Positions 24,375-30,083 of a DNA stretch of 36,147 nucleotides are shown piece by piece; the stretch's first letter is position 1, and every line of letters begins with the position of its first letter. The position numbers and the translations under genes are program-made. The stretch covers positions 1-36,147 of IMG/VR virus record IMGVR_UViG_3300034198_003000; one strand, written 5' to 3'. Origin of the DNA: a virus. The notes under the pieces were generated by a model. The model had not been told where the DNA came from and searched no databases. It saw nothing but the letters and a program-made list of their open reading frames with translations.

Positions 24375-24375
24375 T
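24353..24375. promoter_or_regulatory. Inverted repeat, possible operator
   Basis: AATGATG at 24353-24359 and CATCATT at 24369-24375 form a perfect 7-bp inverted repeat with a nine-base spacer. It lies 25 bp from the -35 box of the rightward promoter and inside the start region of the regulator gene. A related TCATTGTG occurs at 24371-24378 and again at 24431-24438, on both sides of the promoter. Operator function is inferred. Confidence 0.35.
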
Positions 24376-24399
24376 GTGTCAATTTCTTCTAATTGCCAG

Positions 24400-24429
24400 T
24401 TGACAACCGCAATAGAGCGTTGATATATT
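24400..24429 (+). promoter_or_regulatory. Sigma70-like promoter of the rightward operon
   Basis: TTGACA (24400-24405) and TATATT (24424-24429) are separated by 18 bases. The -35 is perfect and the -10 matches five of six. Transcription would begin near 24436 and leave about a 140-base leader before the first gene at 24574. The leader contains a short GCCGG/CCGGC hairpin at 24528-24544 without a T-run, of unknown use. No other plus-strand promoter of this quality is seen. Confidence 0.7.
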
Positions 24430-24573
24430 CTCATTGTGGTTGCGCAATTCGGCGTAATCTACAGCGGTCGTGATGGTGGCGCGTGGCGTATGCCTAGCAA
24501 GCAGATTCGATTCCCCACTCAGTCGACGCCGGACCGCAACCGGCACTTTAAATTGAATTGATTGGAGAAAATA

Positions 24574-24789
24574 ATGCAAACGAGAAATTTTAAGTATGAC
24601 GCCATTCACCACCTGGCCTGCGGTATCCCTGTAGACCTTACAGCAACATGGACCAAGTTACCCCTCGAAGACGTGCTGGCTATCATGACCAACTGCGCCA
24701 CAGAAATTGAAGAACGCCGCTTTGAATACCGCGAACAGGCGCGCATCGATGCAATGTTTGACGCTCGCTATTCTGGAGATGACGAATGA
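24574..24789 (+). CDS. First gene of the rightward operon, unknown (71 aa)
   Basis: A 71-residue protein beginning MQTRNFKYDAIHHLACG. GGAG precedes the ATG by six bases. A TTG 12 bases upstream is in frame but lies in the ribosome site, so it is not used. The sequence is acidic, with a helical C-terminal half (ATEIEERRFEYREQARIDAMFDAR). No family is recognised. As the first product after the promoter, it could act early against or on host functions, as leading early phage genes often do. The stop overlaps the next start by four bases. Confidence 0.7.
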   Translation: MQTRNFKYDAIHHLACGIPVDLTATWTKLPLEDVLAIMTNCATEIEERRFEYREQARIDAMFDARYSGDDE

Positions 24790-24977
24790 ACGCTCAAATT
24801 GTGCCGTTCCCATTATCGCAAAAAGGCCCGTTCCGGTTTACCTACACAGTCATTTTGCCAGACGGCCGCCGTGTTAGTGGCAAATCCGATCATGAGTTTT
24901 CGGCCGTCCTGGTTGAGCTGCTGCTAGACAAATACCCCGACGCAATCCGAGTTTCAGTAATTAAGGAGGAGTTTTAA
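24786..24977 (+). CDS. Unknown small protein before the exonuclease gene (63 aa)
   Basis: Short protein starting MNAQIVPFPLSQKGPF with a beta-type middle (FTYTVILPDGRRVSGKSD) and a helical EFSAVLVELLLDKYP. It is not recognised. GGAG lies seven bases before ATG. Its stop overlaps the exonuclease start as TAATG, and the end of its frame carries the strong AAGGAGG ribosome site of that gene. Tight coupling suggests a role in the recombination set. Confidence 0.65.
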   Translation: MNAQIVPFPLSQKGPFRFTYTVILPDGRRVSGKSDHEFSAVLVELLLDKYPDAIRVSVIKEEF

Positions 24978-25603
24978 TGGACACAATTACAGACGAACAA
25001 CGCACCGCGGAATGGTTCCAGGCGCGCGTAGGAAAAGCAACAGCGTCACGCTTCAAGGACGTGATGGCCAAGCTCAAGAACGGCAGCCCGGCCGCAGTAC
25101 GCACCAATTACCTGGTCGACATTGCCACCGAGCGGCTGACCAAATCAGCCACGCCGCATTACACCAACAGCGCCATGCAATGGGGCGTCACCCACGAAAC
25201 CGGCGCGCGTATTCTGTATGAACAGCGCCGCCAATTGCAGGTCGAGGAAACCGGATTCATTCAGCATGACGAGCTGGACGCCGGTGCATCGCCTGACGGC
25301 CTGGTTGATTGGGATGGCCTGATCGAAATCAAATGCCCATATAACAGCTCGGTCCATGTGCTGACCTGGATGGACGGCATGCCAGAAGACCACGTCGCCC
25401 AGGTCCAGGGCCAGCTCTGGATCACCGGCCGGCAGTGGTGCGACTTCGTATCATTTGACCCACGCATGCCGCCTGCTTTGCAGCTCTACGTTGAACGCAT
25501 CGAGCGCAACGACAGTTATATCGCCGGCCTAGAAACCGAGATCCGCAAATTTTTAATTGATGTAGACACAATGGTTGCAACCCTTTTGGAGAAATCAAAA
25601 TGA
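24977..25603 (+). CDS. YqaJ-type viral recombination exonuclease (208 aa)
   Basis: 5'-3' exonuclease of the lambda exo/YqaJ type, which makes single-stranded tails for the annealing protein encoded next. Characteristic parts are AEWFQARVGKATASRFKDVM at the N-terminus, MQWGVTHETGARILYE with E74, GASPDGLV with D107, and LIEIKCP with E117 and K119, which together give the PD-(D/E)XK active site. HVAQVQGQLWITGR (about 139-152) is the usual follow-on helix. It has the strongest ribosome site in the operon (AAGGAGG). Its stop overlaps the RecT start, so the pair is made together. Confidence 0.95.
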   Translation: MDTITDEQRTAEWFQARVGKATASRFKDVMAKLKNGSPAAVRTNYLVDIATERLTKSATPHYTNSAMQWGVTHETGARILYEQRRQLQVEETGFIQHDELDAGASPDGLVDWDGLIEIKCPYNSSVHVLTWMDGMPEDHVAQVQGQLWITGRQWCDFVSFDPRMPPALQLYVERIERNDSYIAGLETEIRKFLIDVDTMVATLLEKSK

Positions 25604-26352
25604 AAAACGAACTAATGACAGTCACCGACATCGAGCGCATGGCAGTCGCCGTCGCCAAATCCAACCTGTTTGGCGTGCGCACACCGGACCAGGCAATGGC
25701 CCTTATGCTAATTAGCCAGGCTGAAGGAATGCACCCGGCCATCGCGGCGCGCGATTACCACGTCATCAATGGCAAGCCTACCCTCAAGGCCGACGCCATG
25801 CTGGCGCGTTTCCAGCAGGCCGGCGGCACGGTAAAATGGTCCGAGTACACCGATACCGCAGTCTGCGCCGTCGTCTCACACCCGGCCGGCGGTAGCGTAG
25901 AAATTACCTGGACAATAGCTATGGCCGAAAAAGCTGGCTTGACCAAAAATCCAACCTGGCGGCAATACCCACGCCAGATGCTGCGCGCCCGCGTAATCAG
26001 CGAAGGTATCCGCACCGTGTTCCCAGGCGTTGCTGTCGGCGTCTATACGCCGGAGGAAGCGGCCGATTTTGACAAGCAGCCACCGGCACCAGCAGCCGCA
26101 GCGCCAGAGACGCAGCCCATGACAATTGACCTGGGGCCAGCTGACGTCGTCGAACAGTCGCCAGACCAGGCCGAGGCCGACGCCGCCGAGCTCAGTACCA
26201 AGATCGCCAAGGCCACGTCAATTCAAGACTTAGACAACCTGCGGCCGGCAATACGCCAGCTGCCGGAAGACCTGCGCAAAATTGCAATGGCCAAGGCGCG
26301 CGCCCAGGCAGCGGTTATTCGCGAAACAGAGGCCGATGAACAGGCGCTCTAA
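25600..26352 (+). CDS. recT: RecT-family single-strand annealing protein (250 aa)
   Basis: Recombination partner of the exonuclease. The RecT core covers about residues 8-165: AVAVAKSNLFGVRTPDQAMALML, MHPAIAARDYHVINGKPTLKADAMLARFQQAGG, and a conserved end with NPTWRQYPRQMLRARVISEGIRTVFPG. The C-terminal 80 residues are a Pro/Ala/Gln-rich linker followed by a helical tail (TKIAKATSIQDLDNLRPAIRQ). The linear fusion of core and acidic tail is common. The gene overlaps the exonuclease by four bases and its stop overlaps the next start (TAATG). Confidence 0.93.
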   Translation: MKNELMTVTDIERMAVAVAKSNLFGVRTPDQAMALMLISQAEGMHPAIAARDYHVINGKPTLKADAMLARFQQAGGTVKWSEYTDTAVCAVVSHPAGGSVEITWTIAMAEKAGLTKNPTWRQYPRQMLRARVISEGIRTVFPGVAVGVYTPEEAADFDKQPPAPAAAAPETQPMTIDLGPADVVEQSPDQAEADAAELSTKIAKATSIQDLDNLRPAIRQLPEDLRKIAMAKARAQAAVIRETEADEQAL

Positions 26353-26617
26353 TGGCAAAGAGGCGGGCAGCACTCTCCTTACAGGAAAAGCCTACGTTCC
26401 CGCCTCCGATACAAACATTCGCAAAACTTTTGCTCGGATCAGAAAAGAACAGCGAGATGTGGAGGCGAGAATGCGAGGCGAGAACGGTGCTGCGGTGGAC
26501 TCTGACGAAGCGAAGGGAGTTCATAGCAGCAGTCGAAACCAAACGCGGCCCGACAGCGGCAGCCATGTTGAAAGACGACATGTTGCTACTTTGGAACTCA
26601 TCAAAGGACAGAAATGA
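26336..26617 (+). CDS. Alternative overlapping frame beside the 89-aa gene (93 aa), doubtful
   Basis: A frame starting inside the end of recT and covering almost the same bases as the 26352-26621 gene in another phase. The N-terminal part, TGKAYVPASDTNIRKTFARI, resembles short phage motifs of the type YxPA...T..R. The second half is low in hydrophobic residues and looks like a shadow. It ends in an ATGA overlap with the secreted protein gene. Either of the two frames may be the real gene, or both may be used. I favour the other frame. Confidence 0.25.
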   Translation: MNRRSNGKEAGSTLLTGKAYVPASDTNIRKTFARIRKEQRDVEARMRGENGAAVDSDEAKGVHSSSRNQTRPDSGSHVERRHVATLELIKGQK

Positions 26618-26621
26618 GTAA
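26352..26621 (+). CDS. Unknown small phage protein after recT (89 aa)
   Basis: Basic protein, its start overlapping the recT stop. The C-terminal part, RECEARTVLRWTLTKRREFI, then VETKRGPTAAAMLKDDML, has the form of a recurrent short phage helix motif (ECEAR... VEKRRG...) that I recognise from early regions but cannot name. Function is unknown. A second open frame covers the same stretch (26336-26617), which makes this region worth a coding-potential test. Confidence 0.65.
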   Translation: MAKRRAALSLQEKPTFPPPIQTFAKLLLGSEKNSEMWRRECEARTVLRWTLTKRREFIAAVETKRGPTAAAMLKDDMLLLWNSSKDRNE

Positions 26622-26901
26622 GCTCAAAATCATTTTGCTTTGCCTGATTGCAGGCACTTGTCATGCGGAAGAATGGCTAGAAACTCAAAATGAAGCAGGC
26701 GGCAAAATTCTTTTTCTACATTACGGTTGTCCAGAAGGGAACACGGGCCGCAAAGTTATTGCTTCCACACGCGACGGCAGCACGATACACGGTTGCTGGT
26801 ATTTCTTTGCTGACATGGTCCATGTAGTTTGGATCGGCCAAGGCGGCAAAACATCTGCCTATGATCCGAAAACCCTGGTCTACAAAAAACAAAAGGATTG
26901 A
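26614..26901 (+). CDS. Secreted or periplasmic small protein (95 aa)
   Basis: The first 18 residues are a signal peptide (MSKLKIILLCLIAGTCHA) with a plausible cleavage site after CHA. The mature part is about 77 residues, with two cysteines (in HYGCPEG and HGCWYFF), and is rich in Trp, Tyr and Gly. It is exported but lacks a lipobox. No family is recognised; a role at the cell envelope, such as superinfection exclusion, is possible but unsupported. AAAGGA lies five bases before the start, which overlaps the preceding stop. Confidence 0.7.
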   Translation: MSKLKIILLCLIAGTCHAEEWLETQNEAGGKILFLHYGCPEGNTGRKVIASTRDGSTIHGCWYFFADMVHVVWIGQGGKTSAYDPKTLVYKKQKD

Positions 26902-26902
26902 A

Positions 26903-27106
26903 ATGAACGAAGAGCATAAACCTATGACGGCACCTGAAATTGCAGCAATTTGTTTTTATGCGGCGATCGCCCTGGCAAGTTTGTATTTTGCATCTAAGGT
27001 AATCACCACCGAGCCGCGCCTGGCGTGCAGCGTCGCAGAAATCAGCCCGGACTTTAGCCACCAGGACAGGGAGCGTTGCCGGGCAATAAGGGGGCATAAA
27101 TTATGA
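26903..27106 (+). CDS. Small single-pass membrane protein (67 aa)
   Basis: A 67-residue protein beginning MNEEHKPMTAPEIAAICF. One membrane segment spans about residues 12-31, followed by a polar tail with one cysteine in LACSVAE and one in ERCRAIRG. The start is the ATG with AAGGA upstream; an in-frame codon 42 bases earlier lies inside the previous gene and is not preferred. The next gene overlaps its stop by four bases. No function is assigned. It sits with other small envelope-type genes of the rightward operon. Confidence 0.65.
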   Translation: MNEEHKPMTAPEIAAICFYAAIALASLYFASKVITTEPRLACSVAEISPDFSHQDRERCRAIRGHKL

Positions 27107-27375
27107 GCGTAGCCGAAACGTCAATCATTGCCTACCATGAGCATCGAGACTCAGGAAAGATCGGCAAACAAGCGCAGCACATTCTAAATGTGATGGGTCC
27201 AATGGAAAGCTACTCACGTCGAGAGCTGGCCAAGGTTTGCAACCTGGAGCTGTCATCGGTCTGCGGTCGCGTCAACGAGCTGTTAAGCCTGGACCTGGTC
27301 CGAGAAGATCCACCGCGCAAATGCTCGATTACCGGCAAGATGATCAAGCCAGTTTTCAAAGTTATTTTGTTTTAA
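27103..27375 (+). CDS. Winged-helix DNA-binding protein (90 aa)
   Basis: The central segment SYSRRELAKVCNLELSSVCGRVNELLSLDLVRED is a winged helix-turn-helix. It is followed by a short wing with two cysteines near PPRKCSITGK and a hydrophobic end PVFKVILF. The single C27-type histidine-rich N-terminus (YHEHRDSGK) is unusual. It is probably a small transcriptional or replication regulator. The ribosome site AAGGGGG is eight bases before ATG. It is one of three small DNA-binding proteins in this genome and the only one of winged-helix type. Confidence 0.75.
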   Translation: MSVAETSIIAYHEHRDSGKIGKQAQHILNVMGPMESYSRRELAKVCNLELSSVCGRVNELLSLDLVREDPPRKCSITGKMIKPVFKVILF

Positions 27376-27382
27376 GGCCGGC

Positions 27383-27580
27383 ATGATGTTACAAATCTTG
27401 GCCGCTATTCTTGCCATCACCATTGCAGGCATAGTCGTCATCGGACTATTTGTAATCGGCATTGTTTTGATTGCCACTTACGCATCAATAGTTCACAACG
27501 AACGAAACAATAAACCAATTCGGCCACGCGGTATTACAGCCTGGCGCAAACGATCCATTATGGAGAAATACAACAAATGA
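27383..27580 (+). CDS. Small membrane protein (65 aa)
   Basis: One long hydrophobic stretch at about residues 4-34 (MLQILAAILAITIAGIVVIG and onward) is followed by a basic tail (KPIRPRGITAWRKRSIMEKY), so the C-terminus is probably cytoplasmic. The length of the hydrophobic part allows one long or two tight membrane helices. AAGG precedes the first ATG, and the next codon is also ATG. Function is unknown; small holin-like proteins can look like this, but it is far from the lysis genes. Confidence 0.65.
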   Translation: MMLQILAAILAITIAGIVVIGLFVIGIVLIATYASIVHNERNNKPIRPRGITAWRKRSIMEKYNK

Positions 27581-27804
27581 ACGGAATGAAATTGACACCC
27601 CATAAAATCCTGGACCTGGCGCGCGAAAAGTTAAACGCCAAGAATGATGCGGTCCTGGCCCACATGCTCGGCAAAGAGCCGTCATTGATTAGCCGGGTTC
27701 GCAATAGGCAGCGGCCAATGAGCGCGGAACTAATCCTGGCGATTCATGAAAGCGCCGACATACCAGTAGACCAGATCAAAGCAATGCTAGGTCAGCGAGG
27801 ATAA
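27577..27804 (+). CDS. Small helix-turn-helix protein, last rightward gene (75 aa)
   Basis: A lambda-repressor-like fold in small form: HKILDLAREKLNAKNDAVLAHMLGKEPSLISRVRNRQRPMS contains the helix-turn-helix (about residues 22-45), and the C-terminus has ELILAIHESADIPVDQIKAM. It is the promoter-distal gene of the rightward operon. The stop codon lies within the A-run of the convergent terminator. It could act on the divergent control region at 24.4 kb. A later ATG at 27586 is also possible. Confidence 0.8.
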   Translation: MNGMKLTPHKILDLAREKLNAKNDAVLAHMLGKEPSLISRVRNRQRPMSAELILAIHESADIPVDQIKAMLGQRG

Positions 27805-27828
27805 AAAAACCCCGGTTATTGGCCGGGG
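27803..27828 (-). terminator. Strong intrinsic terminator at the end of the leftward unit
   Basis: On the minus strand the hairpin CCCCGG, seven-base loop, CCGGGG is followed by seven T residues. It ends transcription after the Rz/Rz1 genes. It overlaps the stop codon of the convergent plus-strand gene. In the plus direction the same hairpin lacks a T-run. Confidence 0.85.
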
Positions 27829-27833
27829 CAAAA

Positions 27834-27872
27834 TCAAGCGCCCGTGGACAAGGAGAGGATCCAGGCGCTTGA
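27834..27872. repeat. Inverted repeat between convergent operons
   Basis: TCAAGCGCC (27834-27842) and GGCGCTTGA (27864-27872) are perfect 9-bp arms separated by 21 bases. They occupy most of the noncoding gap between the terminator and the Rz stop. No T-run follows on either strand. It may stabilise the 3' ends or stop read-through, but this is inference. Confidence 0.6.
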
Positions 27873-27876
27873 CAGC

Positions 27877-28359
27877 CTACTTAATCAACGATTGATATTG
27901 CGAGTAGCATTGTTTTAGCGCTAGTCTAAGCTCGTCGGCGTCCTTGCCTAGTTGGACAAGATCTTCTGCAGTCTCTCGATAAAGCTCTTTTCCAGAACAT
28001 CCTGCGGCAGCGGATCCAGGACCGGTGGACGTGGACAATCCACCGGCTTCGGCGGTGGCGCGACTCGGCCGGTCGCGCATGCTGTTAGAAAGAGCGGTAG
28101 CGCGAGCATTAAGATTACGGATTTCACGATCTTTCTCCTGCCTCAAATTATCAGCCGTTGCTTGCAGCTGCTGTTCTCGCTGGCGCGCCTCATCCTGGCG
28201 CTTTGCGTGATCAGCAAACTGCTCCGCTTTTTCCCGCGCCCATTCAGCCTGGACCTGGGATTTGCCTGCGTCGTGGCCCTTGTAATACCCAGCGCCAGCC
28301 GCACCGGCAACCGCCAGGACCAACGTCAGAAGCACCCAAGGGTTAAAGAACGCAGTCAC
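27877..28359 (-). CDS. Inner-membrane spanin, Rz-like (160 aa)
   Basis: A single N-terminal membrane anchor (about residues 7-27: PWVLLTLVLAVAGAAGAGYY) is followed by a long helical, Gln/Arg/Glu-rich periplasmic domain (about 30-95) and a C-terminal region with two cysteines (AGCSGKELY and KQCYSQYQ). This is the layout of lambda Rz, which pairs with the outer-membrane lipoprotein Rz1 to fuse the two membranes in the last step of lysis. Rz1 is found embedded in the same DNA. The gene is last in the leftward unit and is followed by a terminator. Confidence 0.88.
   Translation of the reverse strand: MTAFFNPWVLLTLVLAVAGAAGAGYYKGHDAGKSQVQAEWAREKAEQFADHAKRQDEARQREQQLQATADNLRQEKDREIRNLNARATALSNSMRDRPSRATAEAGGLSTSTGPGSAAAGCSGKELYRETAEDLVQLGKDADELRLALKQCYSQYQSLIK
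27948..28127 (-). CDS. Outer-membrane spanin lipoprotein Rz1, embedded in Rz (59 aa)
   Basis: A 59-codon frame inside the Rz gene in a +1 phase. It starts with GTG, preceded by AGGAG with seven bases of spacing. The product is a complete small lipoprotein: basic start MKSV, hydrophobic ILMLALPLF, lipobox LTAC with Cys17, and a mature proline-rich part (RVAPPPKPVDCPRPPVLDPLP) of the Rz1 type, followed by a helical end (FIERLQKILSN). The fully nested Rz1 within Rz is the classical lambda arrangement. The lipoprotein is anchored in the outer membrane and contacts Rz through the periplasm. Confidence 0.85.
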   Translation of the reverse strand: MKSVILMLALPLFLTACATGRVAPPPKPVDCPRPPVLDPLPQDVLEKSFIERLQKILSN

Positions 28360-28526
28360 TTTGGCGGCACCTTGGTGGCGCTGTCTAGCTTCTTATGCAC
28401 CCGGACATCTTTGCAAACCTGGACTTCTTTGCCCTTGTTGTCTTTTTGCTTGTTGCAAACTTTTTTTGTCTCAGCAGCAAACAAGACCAGCGGCACAAAC
28501 GCAATAAGTGCAATCAAGTTTTTCAT
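28356..28526 (-). CDS. Small exported cysteine-containing protein (56 aa)
   Basis: A 56-codon frame filling the space between the holin-like gene and Rz. Residues 1-18 form a signal peptide (MKNLIALIAFVPLVLFAA), then ETKKVCNKQKDNKGKEVQVCKDVRVHKKL with two cysteines 15 apart that may form a disulfide in the periplasm. Start and stop overlap the neighbouring genes by one to four bases. Similar short signal-peptide proteins ending in a Lys/His-rich tail occur in lysis modules of other podoviruses; the function is unknown. Confidence 0.75.
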   Translation of the reverse strand: MKNLIALIAFVPLVLFAAETKKVCNKQKDNKGKEVQVCKDVRVHKKLDSATKVPPK

Positions 28527-28990
28527 TAGCTAATCTCCGGATGTGGTGGTTGAACTGGTGCCGGTTTACCGCCGTAACCTGCGACGCTACCTGGTGCGCT
28601 TATTGGATCAATGGTCGGTTCCATGCGTACCGGTGCGTGAGCTGGTGCAGGCGACTTCGGTGCTGGCGGTGTTGGCTTATCGTCGCGATCTTCTTTGCTC
28701 GATAGACCAGGCGGCACAAACTGCTGGAGCGCATCTTTACCCTTGACAGCAAGTAATGTCGCCAAACTTCCGAGGATGTATTTCGACATATCGGACAAGA
28801 TTAGAAAAAATTGCTTGTCAGCTGGAGCCATCATTTGCGGTTGCTCGACAAATACTACCGAGTACAAGCTCACGCCCACCATGATTATCACGGTGCAGCA
28901 GAACGTGACAGCAATACAAAACTTAATTACTGCATCGTGCTGCTCCTGCGTCATTGCAAGGAACTGGCTTATTAGCTTTATTGGGTTCAT
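28526..28990 (-). CDS. Putative holin, two membrane segments (154 aa)
   Basis: Two hydrophobic segments lie at about residues 24-48 and 70-84, separated by a short polar loop, followed by a proline-rich, disordered tail (KPTPPAPKSPAPAHAPV) up to the end. The ribosome site AGGAGG with six bases of spacing is among the best in the genome. Its start lies inside the end of the lipoprotein gene (68-bp overlap). Location next to the endolysin, lipoprotein and spanin genes supports a holin that permits endolysin release. Other single-pass proteins nearby (30630-30851 and 29778-30083) are competing candidates. Confidence 0.6.
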   Translation of the reverse strand: MNPIKLISQFLAMTQEQHDAVIKFCIAVTFCCTVIIMVGVSLYSVVFVEQPQMMAPADKQFFLILSDMSKYILGSLATLLAVKGKDALQQFVPPGLSSKEDRDDKPTPPAPKSPAPAHAPVRMEPTIDPISAPGSVAGYGGKPAPVQPPHPEIS

Positions 28991-29174
28991 TTGTTTCCTC
29001 CTTCAGCACTTCCGGTTTTAGCAATTGATCCGGACAGGTTCCAGTTACAGCGCATCGCGGCCGCTGGCATTTTGGCTTATCCCAATTTTCAGGATCCTGG
29101 CAAAAATACCGAAAGCGCTCGCAGCCACTAAGCCAAACGACTGCCACTATCAAACATAGCCAACGCAATTTCAT
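28923..29174 (-). CDS. Lysis-module lipoprotein (83 aa)
   Basis: Lipoprotein signal MKLRWLCLIVAVVWLSGC with lipobox LSGC and Cys18. The mature part has several further cysteines (FCQDPENW, KPKCQRPRCAVTGTC and two near the end) and is otherwise Pro/Lys/Asn-rich. GGGAG lies seven bases before the chosen ATG; an in-frame start 21 bases earlier lacks one. The CQDPENW... KCQ.PRC pattern recurs in lysis modules of T7-like phages, from my recollection. It is a second lipoprotein beside Rz1, perhaps an outer-membrane partner or exclusion protein. It overlaps the endolysin end and the holin start. Confidence 0.8.
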   Translation of the reverse strand: MKLRWLCLIVAVVWLSGCERFRYFCQDPENWDKPKCQRPRCAVTGTCPDQLLKPEVLKEETNEPNKANKPVPCNDAGAARCSN

Positions 29175-29781
29175 AATGATGCTCCCTATCTGCAAGCCCG
29201 ATGTAACCGCCGTTAATCCTGCGCGTGAGTTGTTTTATGTCACCAGCGTCTGCCAGCGTGTTTAACTTGTTCGTTTCCCAAAACCAGCAGGCGCTTTGCG
29301 CTGCACCCTCGAATGTCTCAAGATATTCCGATGCCTGTTCCGGTGTCATCTCAAGTGAAGCACCAAACCAAAAATAATTGTCCTTGCCGGTCAGCTGCAA
29401 AATCCCGCGGCCACGGAACGCGAAGCCCTCCTGGCTGGCTTCATCGCCATTGCCCATGCGGTTAGCATATACCCGGCTAGCGATCTTTTTTGGATTGCGC
29501 TCGTATTGTTTAGCCAGGTCCATGCTAGAAAAATATTTCGGGAACACGCGCATCAGACCAGACGCGTTGTAGTTTAGATTCTCGGTGACAAACACAAAGC
29601 CACCAGACTCATGCGCGCATTGCGCCAGGAATGCGGCGACGCGTTTTGGTGTGTTGATCTGGTATTCATCTAACAGCGATTTGCCGCCCAGCTCGGTCTG
29701 CGGGCCAAACAGCGTGTCGTACCATTGCTGCTGGTATTTACTGTGTGGTGCAAACTTTTTGAATTGTGCCAACGTGATCAT
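29128..29781 (-). CDS. Endolysin, GH19 (chitinase-like) family (217 aa)
   Basis: Cell-wall hydrolase of the glycoside hydrolase 19 fold. The active region has QCAHESGGFVFVTENLNY, with E58 and E67 as the likely catalytic pair, and RVYANRMGNGDEASQEGFAF followed by RGRGILQLTGKDNY (about residues 103-136), the substrate-cleft motif of phage GH19 lysins. There is no signal peptide, so release needs a holin. It is a single-domain enzyme without a binding module, typical of phages of Gram-negative hosts. It overlaps the membrane protein gene upstream by four bases. Confidence 0.93.
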   Translation of the reverse strand: MITLAQFKKFAPHSKYQQQWYDTLFGPQTELGGKSLLDEYQINTPKRVAAFLAQCAHESGGFVFVTENLNYNASGLMRVFPKYFSSMDLAKQYERNPKKIASRVYANRMGNGDEASQEGFAFRGRGILQLTGKDNYFWFGASLEMTPEQASEYLETFEGAAQSACWFWETNKLNTLADAGDIKQLTRRINGGYIGLADREHHYEIALAMFDSGSRLA

Positions 29782-30083
29782 TTACCGTACATCCTTTCTT
29801 GCAAAATATCGCGCCGTAACTCTTTCATTTTCTGGACTTCTGCTACCGCCGCTTGTGTTGCAAAATACATATCGTAGTACATGAACGCCAGGATCGGCAT
29901 GATAATAAAGAACATTAATAACACGGCCATGACCACTACTAAAAGTGACCAAGGGACGTTCTCATCATCGCGCTTCTCATTGTTAGCCACATTAGACCCA
30001 CCGCCCATAGAACTACGAAAACTACTGCTGAAACCCATGCCACCTTTGACTTGATTTCCGCTATTCTTTTTCTGCGTCGCCAT
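29778..30083 (-). CDS. Single-pass membrane protein overlapping the 229-aa gene (101 aa)
   Basis: A polar, Gly/Ser/Asn-rich N-terminus (about residues 1-43), one strong membrane segment (45-69, LLVVVMAVLLMFFIIMPILAF) and a helical, charged tail. The chosen start at 30083 lies 145 bp inside the upstream gene; ATG codons at 30038 and 30008 would shorten the overlap, and none has a strong ribosome site. It directly precedes the endolysin gene with a four-base overlap, so a holin or lysis-control role is possible. The membrane segment lies outside the overlap, which supports the frame as real. Confidence 0.65.
   Translation of the reverse strand: MATQKKNSGNQVKGGMGFSSSFRSSMGGGSNVANNEKRDDENVPWSLLVVVMAVLLMFFIIMPILAFMYYDMYFATQAAVAEVQKMKELRRDILQERMYGK

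Noticed and set aside
24434-24545. tRNA-like TTCGATTCCCC string in the leader of the rightward operon
   Set aside because: The bases flanking the apparent T-loop do not pair, and no acceptor or anticodon stem can be formed around it.
24379-24612. 77-codon minus-strand frame across the divergent control region
   Set aside because: It covers the rightward promoter and the first gene's ribosome site, has no ribosome site of its own and no protein-like pattern.
27869-27900. TTGACA on the plus strand before the Rz end as a promoter
   Set aside because: The best -10 matches only four of six at a poor distance, and transcription would run antisense into the lysis genes.
24346-29182. Identical 15-base string atttcataatgatgc at 24346-24360 and 29168-29182
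   Set aside because: One such match is expected by chance in a genome of this size, and both copies lie in start regions with different context.
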